Shown one piece after another: positions 1 to 13,800 of a stretch of DNA of 64,000 nt. The position numbers were made by a program, and so were the translations under genes. The notes under the pieces are model-generated. The model was not told where the DNA came from and did no database searches. It saw nothing but the letters and a program-made list of their open reading frames with translations. The stretch's first letter is position 1. The number at the start of each line of letters is the position of its first letter. The stretch comes from Datisca glomerata. Its lineage: Eukaryota > Streptophyta > Magnoliopsida > Cucurbitales > Datiscaceae. The stretch covers positions 1,123,818-1,187,817 of the forward strand of contig QANY01006266.1 in NCBI GenBank assembly GCA_003255025.1, written 5' to 3'.

Positions 1-430
1 GACATCACCCAATGCCAATAAGAATAAGAACGACAACAAACCCAATGGAAAATGTTTTCATTGTGGGGTTGAATGTCACTGGAAGAGAAATTGTAACAAG
101 TATCTCTCTGAGCTGAAAAGAAAGGTAAATATGATTTAGTTGTACTTAAAGCTTGTTTAGTGGAATATGATTTGTCATCCTAGATAATAAATTCAGAAGC
201 CACTAACCATGTATGTTCTTCTTTGCAGATACTTGATTCGTCAAGGGAGCTTGCTGATGGCGAGATGATAATGAGAGTTGACAGTTATGCGCTCGTATCA
301 ATGAAAACATTGGGGACAATCCGTTTGAATTTTAGAAATAATTATCTTGTTTTGAATGATATTTATTTTATCTTTCAATTTCTAGAAATTTGATTTATTT
401 ATCTTTATTGCATGAACAAAGTTTTGATAT
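1..430 (+). pseudogene. Copia retrotransposon gag/protease fragment, broken
   Basis: Seen: a CCHC zinc knuckle (CFHCGVECHWKRNC, about 55-96), then in another frame a stretch that reads like the Copia protease and pre-integrase region (SEATNHVC at about 193-216, then a run ending LVLNDIYF near 370). There are in-frame stops and at least one frameshift between the knuckle and the protease part. Family knowledge: the protease motif is normally W-x-x-D-S-G-A-T-x-H. Here the Trp codon is TAG (181-183), the catalytic Asp codon is AAT (190-192) and the Gly codon is GAA, all explainable by G-to-A changes. The fragment begins before the window and loses similarity near 430. No LTR can be assigned to it. 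Confidence 0.75.
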
Positions 431-467
431 TTATTTTGATAATAATATGTTTATTATTTCTAAGAAT

Positions 468-1022
468 TAGGGGTGTGCAAGTTTCTCGAAAAAATCATCC
501 CGTCCCAAACCTAGCGGGGCGGAACGGTATTTTTGTTTTAGTCAGGATGGAACGGGCGGCAAAATTTGTCCCGCCCGTCCCGATATATATATATATACAT
601 AGTATTTTTTTTTAATTTTAACATTAATTCTTTTGATTTTAAACTTCTATAACTTAGTCTTGTTTTTAAATTATTATTTATACCCTTTAATAATAACCTA
701 ACTTCAATTATAACCTTAAAATAAAAAAGCTCAAAAAACACATAAGTGCGATAAACGGGCCCTTACTAATTTAACCTAGAAAAATGTCAAATTTAGCCTA
801 AATTCCCTAAAAAAAATCCAAAAGTGTTCAAAAATAGTTCAAAAAGGCCTAAAATGCAGCCCAAAAAATGGGAAAAAACTTGTCCTATCCTGTCCCGGCC
901 TGCTCAGGATTTTCCCTCTACGCGGACGAGATGAGACTGAAAAAAATTATCCCGTCCCGAACGAGATGAGACTGAAAAAATTATCCCGTCCCGAACGAGA
1001 TGGGACAAAAACACCCAAAACA
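468..1022. mobile_element. hAT-like MITE, non-coding
   Basis: The left end reads TAGGGGTGTGCAAG and the right end, on the opposite strand, reads GGGTGTTTTTGTCCC, giving short imperfect terminal inverted repeats of the (A)GGGGTGT type common in plant hAT miniature elements. The interior holds several copies of a 'cccgtcccg / gggcggg' motif separated by AT-rich DNA, and no plausible gene. No clean 8-bp target duplication was found, so the ends are approximate. A different repeat class with similar ends is possible. Confidence 0.5.
926..1012. repeat. 35-bp tandem duplication inside the MITE
   Basis: Two adjacent copies (926-960, 35 bp, and 961-994, 34 bp) share 'acgagatgagactgaaaa' followed by 'attatcccgtcccga' and differ by one A in the homopolymer. 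A third, partial copy starts at 995. This looks like local slippage or unequal exchange near the right end of the element. Confidence 0.8.
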
Positions 1023-2574
1023 CAACACTACAGTGGGTGTGGGATTCAGTAGTTCCTCACGACACTGCATTATGGCGCAGACTGCAGTGAAACATTTGTA
1101 AATAATTTATTATTTTATGTAAACCTTAAAACCTAATGAGCCTTAACCTAGAATATATATATATATATATTAAGCTATTGGCCTCATTAAAAAAAGCAAT
1201 CTATGCAATTAATTGTTAATCAAAAGCTCTGTGAATTCTCTAATTCTCTCCAGTGCTCTGTCTCAAAAAGCCCTTCTCCAAATCTCTAGATCTCATGTAT
1301 TGGGTACATCTAGAGACAGAAAAGTGTTCTTGAATTTTTCTACATGCTCACACACATCCTAGTATGTTTGAGGATTGGTTTAAAAAACTGGGTGTAGATC
1401 ACAGTCCGTTGTTTATGGAATCTCAATTTCGTTGTTAACAATGACACTTGATAGACTACAAGAGGTATAATTACTTTCTTTATACGTATATGTTTTAATG
1501 TATATATATATATAATGGATCCGATGAGAAAAATTGTTTTTCATTAAAAAATATTTTTGGAACCTGTGGCGCAATTGTTTTCCGATAGATATTTTTTTAA
1601 ACTAAGCACCTCCGCTGCACGCACCACGATTCCAATCGATCTCCCTTGAAGATTTTTCCCAACGATCTTCTTACAGGTGAAGATCAAACCTTTACAAACC
1701 TTATTTAATTATGGTGCCAATCAGACCTTGACAATACACCTTGATCGAGATCTTAGAATCATTTATAAAATTTCTCTCTCTCAAAGAGTAGATCTCTCAA
1801 TCTTTCACTAGTTTTTCTCTAGAAAATATCTCAAAATTTCGCTCAGAATACAAGCCTCTCAAAGAATAAGATACTACAAGCTTCATCGAAGAGGAGTATA
1901 GTGGTGTGGGGAATGAGAAATGTCATTACCTATTTATAGGAGAAAATAGATCTTAGAACCAGTCCAAACCTGTTTGGAAACTGGTAGGACCAGTGCATGA
2001 TTTGGGGAGTTATTCCCAAATGAACAACCGGTCCAATCGGTTTGCCACCGGTGTGACAGATTTGAGACAATTACACAAGTAATTTCCATATGTAGAAACC
2101 AGTTGCATCAATTAGGAAATCGATCAGATCGGTCCCAAACTGGTGCACTGATTTCCCACCGGTGCGACCGAAATCCCCTTAAAAGTTTAGCCGATTTTGA
2201 TGTCGGATTGAGGGCGAACTAGTACATGATATTTTCACACTATTATGCCTGGTTTGGTCTCTTCCTATCTAGTTCATGAGCGGTTCAACCTGGTCCCTTG
2301 TTCTTTGAATCATTATGAGTTCAACCAACATTGATTTAGGTCATTTGGAGTTCCTTTGATATGTTTCGTGCACTTCGTAAAGTACCGTGTGTAACTCGTC
2401 ATGTACGGTTTTGTTTGCCCTTTATTATATTTGCATAAACACTTAAATTTAAGTGTTTCCAACATTATTTTCACTTCATTAAGGACTTACACACTTTATA
2501 AAAATATTAGTCCACATATTATTTTTCATCATCAAAACTGTCACCTTTACTAGGGTCAACAGGGCATTCAGGCA
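1023..2574. other. Gene-free stretch, probably old transposon DNA
   Basis: No coding region can be supported. The stretch contains short AT microsatellites (about 1152-1172 and 1501-1513). At about 1570-2220 there is a non-coding block with repeated 'accggt', 'gaccggt' and 'ccggtgcgacc' motifs, which has the look of a retrotransposon LTR or leader. I found no partner LTR in the window, so this is impression only. Confidence 0.4.
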
Positions 2575-2828
2575 TGTAAAGAGCAACCATCTGGAGTGTT
2601 GCTTTTAGCGGATAGTGATGACCCTAGCACTTGGGGATATCCGAGCTCTCTTCACGAGCCCTATCTCTACTATCTTACACGTGCTCAAGTTTATGCTACC
2701 CAAGCTCCCTTGGGGCTGACCAGTTAAGGTCAGTTATTCGCCTTCGATACTTTCCCTCATCTTTGTCTCTCTGTTGCGTTGTGATATGTGTTGTCTTATC
2801 ATCAGTGCTCAGAAAAACACCTATAACA
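2575..2828 (+). repeat. Left long direct repeat (putative LTR)
   Basis: Aligns by eye with 7600-7847. Shared landmarks in the same order include 'ggggatatc', 'gctctcttcacgagc', 'gatactttccctcat' and a terminal 'ataacag'. The divergence implies an old insertion. Confidence 0.65.
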
Positions 2829-4794
2829 GTTACCCCCAGTCGAGGACTTGGGTGGGTTCATTCTCCCAGGTCTAAAGACTTATTTATCCAAGCTCTTCGT
2901 TCGAGCTACCGTTAAGTAGCAGTAAGCTAAGAGCTTCGCCTGTCCCAGACACTTCACACCTGTGCTTGAAGTTCATTCAGCTGGGAGGCTTGTACCGAAC
3001 GAGATCAATTACCTGATCATTTTTGTCGTGACTCATCCATCATGCACATGTCATCTCACCATTTTCATGGTTCAAGGCCATCAATCTCTTTAGAGTGAAT
3101 GAATTAATGACGTGTGGGTGTGCGTAAGAGAGACTGACTCCTCGATGTGTCGCTTCATTCGTGATGCATCGTTTCATCCATGCAATTGTTTGAATGTCAT
3201 TTGGTCTTTCGAGATTTCCTCATTGACTCATGAAAATGTCCGTTCATTGGGTGTAAGGTGGCCTTATCGGTCGCCATCGTGGCCCCTTATAATGCCTATT
3301 AAATCAGTGGTTTTCTTATTCAAGGCCTATAAATTAACAGTCTTCCTTCTCATTTCCTTCATCCTCGCCTTCGAAACTCTCATTCCTGCCTCCATGTCTA
3401 CTTTCTTCCTTGGGAGAACAATCATCCTTTCCCTTTGGGGGCCTCTTCCGTTGGGGGGCTTCCTCCTGAGATCCTCATGGTTTTCCTTTCTAAGTTTGTC
3501 ATTTCACATTTTGTCATATTTTATGTCGTGCCTCAAAGTTGCTTCCATTCATGGTGATTTTCTTGCCATCGATAAGCCTGTGTGGTGAACCTTTTATCTG
3601 CGTTGGTTACCGGCATATAGTTGCAAATCCCCTCTATCATGAAACCTTAACCTTGAAAAAGGCTTGTAACCCAACTGAGGATCTTGTCCTTGGACTTGTA
3701 ACGAGGTGACTTCCTCCACTGCATCCCACTTTCTTTTATTAAATCTATCCTTTCGATCCACCGACCACTCATTACAACACACACAGGGAGTGGACCAAGC
3801 ACTGCCCTTGCGGTCGTATACTTCAGGATTGTCTCGAATCATGGGGTGGCAGCTTTGCTCACCTTATGGGAGAGGTTGAGGCTTTTTTCATCATCGGCTA
3901 AAAAATTAGGTGATGCCTGTAGTTTGAATCCACTTTTAGCCCGACATGGTGTGGTCCTCAAACCAAGTCATTGTGATCCTCGGTCGGTGAGCGACCAGAG
4001 CCCCTGAGATCTCAGAAGAGTTTAAGAAAGCGGTGGAAATCCTACGACCATCGGCCCAATCATGGGGGGTCTTTTCCTTTTAAGTCACCTAGGAAAGTTT
4101 TGCCTCCTTAATTGAGGAGGAGATTTTAGCTCCTTTCTCTTTGCTTATACTTGTAATCCTCTTCCCTAAATAATGAGAACAATCTTTTATTTAATAACTT
4201 CGACTTTTTCTTTTGCTTATTTCCTTTGTCGTAAATTGTATGAGCCTGGTTCTCAGTCCATAGTTGTGCTTCAAGCAACGCATGTTTTGGGAAACTGTTG
4301 TTTACTTCCCTTGATTTTTGATTTGGTATGAGCGAGACTTTTATCCGTTATTCCTTGGTTGTTCTGAGAATTATGCCGAGTGTTGCATTCTTACTGATCT
4401 TCGCTGACCTGAGCTGCGAGATTTTTGTGATCCCGAGCTTGAGTGGGTCTTAAAATGGCCTTAGTCATTTTTACTTGAACTTGATCCTTCCTTTTGGGCT
4501 TCCCTCTCTCAAGGAGGTCGGGGGTCGTACAGACTTGTCGTAACCTTTACAAAGTTTGTATGTCCCTATTCAGGAGATCTGGTCGACTAGTCTTTCCTCA
4601 AACTGTGAGTTTACCTTTTGACCTTTAATCAAACATATCTCCTTTTATTCGAGCCTTTTCCTTTATCACTCGGTTAAGGGACCTTTCCTGCGGTGCCTAT
4701 CGAGGCATTCTTTGGACAAATCCATGTTCGATGAGCTAAAATACTTGGCATATATTTCTTCAAACTCTAGCCGAGCATTTCTACTCTAGCTAGG

Positions 4795-5355
4795 GCCTTG
4801 TTTTCGTCTAGTGAGTTCAACTACTTAGAAGACATCCCTTTTTTCCATTGGTCGAGCTAGGCGCGCCTACTCTAGCTAGACCATTGATCCCATTTGGCGA
4901 GCTAGAGTGCTCGACATACATCACTTTTTACCTTGATATCTAACCAGTCGTTCCTGCTCTGGCTAGACCCTTGATCCTATATGGCGAGCTAGGGTGCTCG
5001 ACATACATAATTTTATCTTAATGTCTAGCCAGACGTGCCTGCCCTGACTGGACCCTTGATCCCGTCTAGTGAGCTAGAGTGCTCGACATACATCATTTTA
5101 CCTTGATGTCTATCCAGGCGTGCCTGCCCTTACTATACCCTTGATCTTGTCTAGCAAGCTAGGGTACTCGACATACTTCATTTTATTTTGATATTTATCC
5201 ACGCGTGCCTGCTCTGGCAAGACCCTTGATCTCTTTTGACGAGTTAGGGTGCTCGACAAACATTTCTTTAGCTTGATGTCTATCCAGGCGTGCCAACTCT
5301 GGCTAGACCCTTAATCCCGTCTGGCAAGCTAGGGTGCTCGGTATACATTACTTTT
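4795..5355. repeat. 85-bp minisatellite, about 6.5 units
   Basis: Successive units each contain 'acccttgatcc', 'gagctagggtgctcgacata' and 'tccaggcgtgcctgc'. The unit beginning 'tggacccttgatcccgtcta' is exactly 85 bp to the next start. Units differ by a few substitutions each, so the array is not freshly amplified. The terminal units are the most divergent. Confidence 0.8.
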
Positions 5356-5359
5356 TACT

Positions 5360-5870
5360 GCTGACTGGCTGGCAAGAACACCGCACCAATCATCACTTCT
5401 TTATCTCAACTGGTGTGCTAGATTGTCACACCAGTCATCACTTTTTGATCCCGACTGGTGGACAAGAGCACATTTCAGTCATCACTTTTTTATTCTGATT
5501 GGTGGGCTAGAGCATCGCTCTAGCCATCCCTTTTTAATCCTGATTGGTGGGCTAGATCGCCGCACTAGTCATCATTTTTTTATCCCGACTAACGGGTAAG
5601 AGCACCACACCAGTCATCACTTTTTGATCCGACTGGCGGGTAAGAGCACCGCGCCAGTACATCAGTCCTCACTTTTTAATCTCGACTGACTGGCAAGAGC
5701 ACCATGCCATTTATCATTTTTTAATCCGGAATGGTGGGCTAGATCGTCACACCAGTCATCACTTTTTTATCCCGATTGGCGGGCAAGACCAAATCGTGAG
5801 TCATCATATTTTAATCCCGATTGGGGGGCAAGAGCACCTCCCCAGACATAACTTTTTAATCCTTCGTGGC
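5360..5870. repeat. 45-bp minisatellite, about 11 units
   Basis: Units of 44-53 bp contain 'tggcgggcaagagcacc', 'ccagtcatcactttt' and 'taatcccgac'. The array directly follows the 85-bp array and shares its core ('atcccg-ctggcg-gc-ag'), so the two arrays appear related by descent. Confidence 0.8.
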
Positions 5871-7599
5871 ACTTTGTGGAAGAGTCAAATTTTTCTCCTT
5901 TTATTTGACAAATGTTGATTACATGATCTGTGTTGTTCGTTACATCTTAGCGTTGGTCATTAAAAACCGAGATCACTACTTCTGCTCCGACTGAGGGAGG
6001 GCTGAAGTGGAGCACCTAAGATTGCCGAGTGTCTTGTTCCCCGAGCTACATCTTTCCATGCCCTATTGGGACTTTTTTTAGCTTCATTTTTGCCTTAATG
6101 GTGGGGATCATTGATCTTCACATTCTTTTCGTTGACAAATGTCGATTTGTCCTCAACATCTTTCCCGGATGCTCTGGTGGAAGAATGATTAACTCCTAAG
6201 GGTTATTATTCTTGCAATGCACCAGCTACTGGTTGCTTCATTTCTGTGAGTTCATCCGCTTCATGTGGGAGCTTGGGTGGGATATGCTCGTATGCCTTAC
6301 TAGTAAAGCTTGATCTTGTTAAAAACTGGCGTAAGGGGTCTTAGCTTGCAAGCCAGCACAGTGATGCAGAACGTGAGAGCCAGGAAATGATTGTCATGGA
6401 GGATTGATGCGAGGCCTTATATTTCAACTGGGAATGACACCCGAAAACCCATTTATCCGTGTCACGTGGCTTTCGTTTGCGGTGGAGCCTTGCAAAATTA
6501 TTGGTGACCTTGACACCAAGGAGTTTGGTGGAAGGTGGCATAGCAATATTTTCCTCCATCTTTCACAGCTACACACATATTGCCTCCGGAAGGACTTTTA
6601 GGGGTCTCTGCCTTCGTTTGTTCTTCAGCTGCTTCGCTCTCCTCCCTCGTCTTCCTAGGATGACCCCAACCAGAACTTACAAAGGGGGAGGTTGGCCATC
6701 CGAAGCCTAGTTTCGTTTTAGTACTAGTTTCCTAGAGGGGTGGCGATTTCTCCAGTTTAAGGTGTCGTCTCTCTCTTACCCAATTAGTTTTTCCCATTGC
6801 GTGGCGACTCAGAAAATGGGCCTTTGAGTCATGGGTGGACCATTTTCGTGCAAGAGACCATTATTACTTGAGCGGTGACCGGCACATCTTTCCTCCTCTT
6901 TTTGGTTACGACAAAGGTTACAATTATCGCATCCTTCTTCCTTGGTCATGTAATCATTATGACTGTAGAGGGTCCTGCTCCCACTGGGGGAAGGGTGAAT
7001 CCTTCATATTTTCTTGTACTTCATCAGTTTAGGATGCCAAACCCATCCTCTCATTGTTGGCGGATGATGGGTTCAAGTTCTTTGAATAGGAACGAATTTA
7101 TCGTCCTCTTTACAGACGGTGCGAAATGTTGAGGCCCAAAATTTCAACATACAGATACATTTACTGATACTAAAGCTTCATTGGTGATGCCAAAGGAATT
7201 CTCCCCCATTTGTTGGAGCTCTTCACGACCTCAACGTCTGCAAAACATAAATAAAGAACCTGAAGAGCAAGAGAACTGAGGGGTGGTTACCACGTCTAAG
7301 GGCTTCTGATGCCTAAGTCAGTATCCTGGCGTTATTTCCACATAGTTTCCTTAGGGGAGAAATGGCCTACCTCTCTCTTCAGTAGATGAGGACATTTGTA
7401 CATGAACCTTTACTGGAGAAGCGTGTCGAGGAAACCTCAGGATTGTGCTTAGGAAGTTTCCTGGGACTCGATGTCTGTCTTGGTTTTCCTCGCCTAAGGG
7501 AGGTGACTTTTGACATAAAGCGATGAACATTAAATATCAATGTACTTTCAAGGTGACATATTATGGGTTGGTTTGACATTCTGTCATGGTAATTGGGCC

Positions 7600-7847
7600 T
7601 GTAGGGAGCTGTCATCTAGGGTGTTACTTTTGATGGATAATGATGATCCTGTCACTCGGGGATATCGAAGCTCTCTTCACGAGCTCGATCTTTGCTGTCT
7701 TACATGTGCTCGGGTCTGTGCAACCCGTGCTCCATTGGGACTAAGCAGCTGAGGTCGGTTCTTCTCCTTTGATACTTTCCCTCATCGCTCTGTACCGGTG
7801 TGATACATGTTGCTTTGTCATTGGTGCTCGAGAAAATACCCATAACA
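7600..7847 (+). repeat. Right long direct repeat (putative LTR)
   Basis: Second copy of the 2575-2828 repeat, in the same orientation, also starting TGTA and ending ATAACA. The sequence after it (from 7848) becomes AT-rich and unrelated to the element's interior, which supports an element boundary here. Confidence 0.6.
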
Positions 7848-10800
7848 GTATGTGTAAAGCAATTTTTCCTCTACTTAATTCGAGTATAAGAGTAACAATA
7901 TTTTAGATAGAAAACTAAGTGATTTAAGTAATAATATGAAATATAGTTTGGATTCAATTGCATTTCTCTGATATAAGAGCATGTATTTATAAGCCTTCCC
8001 TTCTATGGCCGTTTTATAAAAATGAAATGAAGATTTACTGTGATTGAGTTAGTTGGACAAACCGTGGCGGTTATGATAACCTTCTTAACCGAATCTGGCT
8101 CTTAGTTAGTTGTTTTGACTGGCAAATCATCTTAAATTGACTCCACCTCCATGACGCTTTTTCTCGTCATCTACTTCTCTTGACAACTCGACAATCCTAG
8201 ACTTTTCTGATTGACATATCTTGTTCAGCATGATCAAGAAATAATTATATATCAATTAGATAAGAAAAATGTAATTTAACTCAAATTGTGATGTATCGCA
8301 AGTTTACGTAATAAAATTGAATTGGTGCATCTTGGTGATTTAAAAAACTACAAATAAACTACTTTCATCAATAGATCTATATAATAACACAAATTAGAGC
8401 AAATAATATTATTCACTAGAAAATGGGATATGAGATATCTGAATGTGAATAATTAATCACGTTGTCAACACATCCGGTTATATATAAATTAATTTAAACA
8501 TAGGTTTTAGAGTTTGCTGGTTTTTGTTTGATGTGGCATATTGGTTATGGATTCCTCGATCTCCACGAAAACAAGTGTTTGACTTTGTTATGAATACGGG
8601 CTTAATTGGGATCCAAACTGACATGGGATTTTCAATAATAATCCCATGTTAGCTAATCATAACTGGGGAATGAATTGGATCATTTCCGATCAACTGACAT
8701 GCAGATATTGAACTAATCTAGCTATATTAGAATGTAATTCATTGTTTATATAACTTAAACTAATTTTCATGCAAAAAACGGTAAGCTATTGTCGAAAAAT
8801 ACACGTTAATCCCTAATTTATTTTTAAACCCGTTAATAAATCAATTAAACATTCTTTAAATGATAGTTTGTCTAATAAGATATTAGTAGAGGATGATAAA
8901 CTATTTGCACATGATTGAGAGAGTGTGTGCATGTGGGGACTGACAAATGACAAACAAGGATGACGACGAAGCATGTGAGTTGAGCTCCCCCTTATGAAAA
9001 GAGAAGACGAGAGCCATACTCCTATTTTTTCTAAACATACAAATTCTTTTACTAGAATTGTGAATAATATAACTATGAAGTATGATGATATGAAAATTTA
9101 ATCATTTATGTGAGCTCATTTCATTGTGAACGATATCTATAATATATTAAAAGTGGGGAAATATTGAGAATCATTTTTAGATAATTTTATCCACTTAATA
9201 TTGATGCACTATCTAAAGTAACATTCAAATTTACATGTGTCATTTAATACTTGGTTACTTTTAAAATTATAATAAACTTATCAAAGTAGTCATTGATTTT
9301 TAAGTTCATTCACTTATTTAATGCATTTGAAAAATAAGTAATTGATATAAATTTTAAGATAATTTTTATTCCATTGCTTTGAATGAACTATAACAAGTTA
9401 TTTAAGAAATTATGGAGAAAATTAAATTTTTTACTAATTGATTTTAATATAGAGGAAATACAAAATATCTCTATAAAATTTAAAATATAATTCAATTTTA
9501 ACACACTTACAAAACTTTAGTATGGTGAGTTTTATGTGTTAGTATAGTTAGCATGCTACATAATTGTAGTTACGCAATGCTTACAAATAAAAAATTAAAT
9601 TTATACTACAAAAGAAAAGAAGATCAAGTTTAAAATTAAACATGAAGTGGCTAATTTAATTCTAATGACGTCACTTATTCTTTTAATTTTTTATAGCACA
9701 TTTCTAATATATATTCTTAATGCTTTTTCTAGAAAGTATATATTATGTTCTAGAACGTGGTTGAATAATAATATATCAGTAAATGAGAAATAATAAAAAT
9801 ACAATATCGTCTTGATTTTATTCATAGAAATTGAAAACAAATCATATGACCTAAATATATTTTTTAAATTCATATAAACACAACATGATTGTAAGTAATA
9901 ATCATAACTAAACATATAATATATTTAATTTCATGTGCACTATATGTATGTATTGATTAGTTAGTTTAAATTTATTGATACTTTTGCATTAAATTCAAGC
10001 TATTAACATTGTATTTTGGTCTTGTGATCGCTCTTTTCGTCACATAAATCGTATGTTGTTAGTCTTATTTCTAAGAGCTTTGGTCCCTCCACAGCGACAC
10101 AACCTCCCCAACTATCCACTTTTTTTTACAATTAGAACTAAATAAATTTATTTTATGCTTCAATGACAGCATTTAGGTGGAGCAAATTAATTAAAAAAAT
10201 TGTGCTATTTTTATTTTTTTGTCAAAATTACATTATACGTGAAAAATCGAGAGATATGATTCGAATCCATAACCACTTATAAGTGTGTAATTTTAATCAA
10301 CTATGTTAATCCATTTTATCTTCATTTTGATATGAAGATTGACAACCCAATTTTTTACTTTGTTGGATGGTGACCCAATATTAAATTTCAAATCTTTTTT
10401 TTTGTAAAAATATTAAATTCCAAATCACCATTCACTTTATTAGTGATTCACTAGCATTCATTTAATTTATGCTAAAATGGGAATAGTCAGCGAGTTGGCA
10501 ATGACCAATGTGTTCCTTCAATTGGTAACTCTTGCTTTCGTGTCATTGGGTGAAAACATTTAGGTAAAAATAAAGTATTTAGTTTTCTCATTGTCACTAT
10601 AAAAATCATGACCTTTGTTTACCGAATTTTTGGCGATGATACAACTTTGTCACAATAAGCTCTCTTTGGCGACCAAATATTATCTTCGTCCCTAAAAGTT
10701 TTTTTAGATGAAATGTAATTTTGGTAGCCTTATATCACTTATTTGGCAACGAATATATAATAAGGTAAACTAGGGAATTCAACAAGTTTAACTTAATGTT

Positions 10801-13800
10801 TAGTATTGTGTCCCTTAATTTTTTATTTTGCACATAATTGCCGAATTTTAGGAGATATGTTATAGTCATTTCGGATTCTATGTGATAATTTATTTATTTG
10901 CACTTAGTATAACTTAATATCTTCTTCTAGGTTTTACGGCAGCATCCCTTCCCGCACTCCTCTCCCGCAGGTGTCTTCTATGGCTTCCATTGATGCACTT
11001 TTAAAGCTTTATTAATTTGAGTTTTCATTTTTATCTCCATTTGTTTTATTCTAAAAATTCTGAAACTACAATAAAGGGTTTTATTTGGATTGAGTCTAGT
11101 TATGTTCTCGACAAATTCAAACAATTTATTTGAATTTGATTTTTTGTTTTTTGGGTGAACTTTGTAAATTTATATTTATCCTCTGTAGAAGTTTTATACG
11201 AAATTGATCAACAATTGAAACTCAGTATATTAATCTTCCTCCCTTTTAAAATTCTCTTCTGCCCTCTATTTCTGGTTTTCGAGCCAGAAAGATGAAGAAG
11301 AAGAAGGAGGTCCATGCTTGGGTGTGGCAATGTGTATGATGTTGGATGATATACTACATATATACTACGATATACTAATTATATATATATATATATACAC
11401 ACACTACGATATATTAATAGTATATAAAAATATATTATATATACTACGATATACTGATAGTATGTAAAAATATATTATATATACTATGATATACTGATAG
11501 TATATTAAAATTTACTACGGTAAATATACTACAAAATTTTGTATATGTACTACAAAATTGTAGACTAAAAACTGTATAAGAGAGTATGTAAATATATACT
11601 ATAACATATAAGTCTGTACACTATATAACAAAATATATACAATACTGTATAACCGAGTATGTAATTATATACTATTCGTTCATGTTTATATANTATATAT
11701 TTATAATCTACGTAACATTTTATGCTGAGGTTGTTGTGCGAATAAGATGATTTTTGTCCCTTATTAGTGAGGATAATTTCGTCAATTTATAATATTTTTA
11801 AAATTTTAAAGATCAACCATTATAAAATTTGACGATTTGTGCAAATTGTAACTTTTTGAATCATTTTTTATATATTTTTACATAATGTTCTACTTACCTA
11901 ATTGAGCTTATATAATATCATCGCCATTGAGCTTATATTTAACCCAAAAAAAAAACTATTTGCTGTCGTATCTATCAAATTTCACGACGAAAAACATAGT
12001 TTGTCTTTAATGAATTATATTTTGCTCAAACTCATTCTACTAAAGATGAAGTTTTATATTTACGGTCACTAGCTCGCCACGTAAGGTGCACGAGACGACG
12101 CCCTAGTGGTTTATATATGAAAGAACCAAAATTGCTTTGTAATTTGACACTCTAGAGACTAAATTGACCAAATTAAAAATTATATGACTAAACTAAGAGG
12201 AAAAATAAACTAAAATAGAAGAAATTATTGTATCTACCGATCATAATGTGACCTTGGACTCACCTTAGTCATTCAAGTCCGTTGTTTCAGTCTGAACGGT
12301 TCAAATCTATTTAAAATGAAAATAAAAAAATCTATTTATTATTTAATTTTTTTATTTAAATTAGAACATATCTTAACCGTTGATTTTTTAATTTAATAGA
12401 CACGATTGACAGTTACATTATGACCGTTAGTCCCAATAACTTCTTCTCCTACATGAGACTCAATTGTAATTTTTTTAATTATCTATGCAAAAGATTACTG
12501 AGTAATTCTTCAGCACCCAACAACTCAACAGCCTATTTGAAGGCCAACAACCAGGCAACCAACCCAACAACTCTCATAATGACCAAAAGGGGCAAGGCTA
12601 TTTGGCCTCACAAAAGGGTGGCAAACAAAGAAATGAGAATATAAACACTCCAATACTTCAATGCTTGCAAAGTATTATAGCGTTTTAATGACAACATCAC
12701 ATGCATTGTGCATAATGATGAACACCGACAAGGCCACACCAACCTAACTCTCCCCACCATTTGTTGCCACTTTAATTAGTGCAAGCCTTAGATCATGTGG
12801 AAACCCTAGAGATATTAACTAAATATATTGTCTCTCTCTCTCATTGAAGGATCTTGTGAAGTGAGCTTCGTGAGAGAATTGTTATGGAAGTACTCGATGT
12901 GCTGTTTTGCTATTACCCGACACTCCTCCAGCATAGATTTTGATGCATTGCTCAACTAATGACACAGCAATAGGCTTTTCATTCCTAATTGGCAAAGCAC
13001 AAATTTTCTTAATGTAAATGAACTGTTGGCTTATACCTTATGGCACATGGCTTGGATCCTTTTCTAAGTGAAGACAAAATTTTCAGGTTAAGTTTGTTGT
13101 TTGGTAAACAGATTAAGATTATATTGAAAACCTTTTTGGGGGATTGGCCTCAACTGTGGATTGACATTCTTTATTTAATTTAATATATTTAAACTTAATA
13201 TTACCACTTCCCTAGCTTGTCGTAGTTCTATCATGCTGATAACTGAAAATCCGGAATTCAATCCACTTGGGCAGTGCTCAAATTTCAGTCACTATTACCA
13301 GGAATAAGAAAAATACAGAAAAAAAGAAAGAAAAGTGGAACAATAAATGACTGGTCTGTTAGGACTTAGCCAGTTACTTGACTAGCCAAAGACGATGATT
13401 GACACTTTGACAGTCTACTTCTGGGACTGGATTCGAATGGAAAAGGGAAGAATATCTACCCCTAACCTTTCATTTGATTTTTAATAGAAGCATATCGAGA
13501 ATATCTCATTTGAAGAAAAAATAAAAAAGAAGTTTAAAGATAAAATAAAAATATAAAATAAGCACTCTTAATTCTAAAAAATGAAAAAAATTTGGAGACA
13601 AAAACTTGCCCCCGCGCGTAAGTGAAACTTTAAATTTATGTCCATAAAATTTATATAATATATATTGTATGAATGAAAATACATGAACAAAGTTGCATGG
13701 AGCACTGAAATTTATTTAGCGCGTACGTTTGTTTTTATAAGTGTGCAACGATTTTTATTTTTTTATTTTTTTTACACGTGATTATTTTTTATGATTTTTA

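Larger units (their letters stand above)
2575..7847. mobile_element. Non-autonomous LTR retroelement (LARD-like), old
   Basis: Two direct repeats of about 250 bp (2575-2828 and 7600-7847) bound a 4.8 kb interior. Both begin TGTA and end ATAACA, so they fit the TG...CA rule, but they have diverged substantially. The interior has no recognisable gag, protease, integrase or reverse transcriptase in any frame. Its longest open stretch, 3112-3588, matches no family I recognise. The centre is filled by two minisatellites (4795-5355 and 5360-5870). I could not identify a primer-binding site or a matching target duplication. Inference: a large retrotransposon derivative that relied on proteins supplied by another element. 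Alternatively, these are two segmental copies of an unknown repeat. Confidence 0.55.

Noticed and set aside
3112..3588. 158-codon open stretch in the LTR element
   Set aside because: Hydrophobic and Ser-rich with no family resemblance; unsupported by any other coding sign. Left as non-coding.
10240..10310. Box B-like 'gattcgaatccataacca' suggesting a tRNA or SINE
   Set aside because: No box A at the right distance and no cloverleaf.
10592..12080. Possible CACTA element beginning 'cactataaaaatcatg'
   Set aside because: A matching inverted end and 3-bp target duplication were not found, and no transposase is present.
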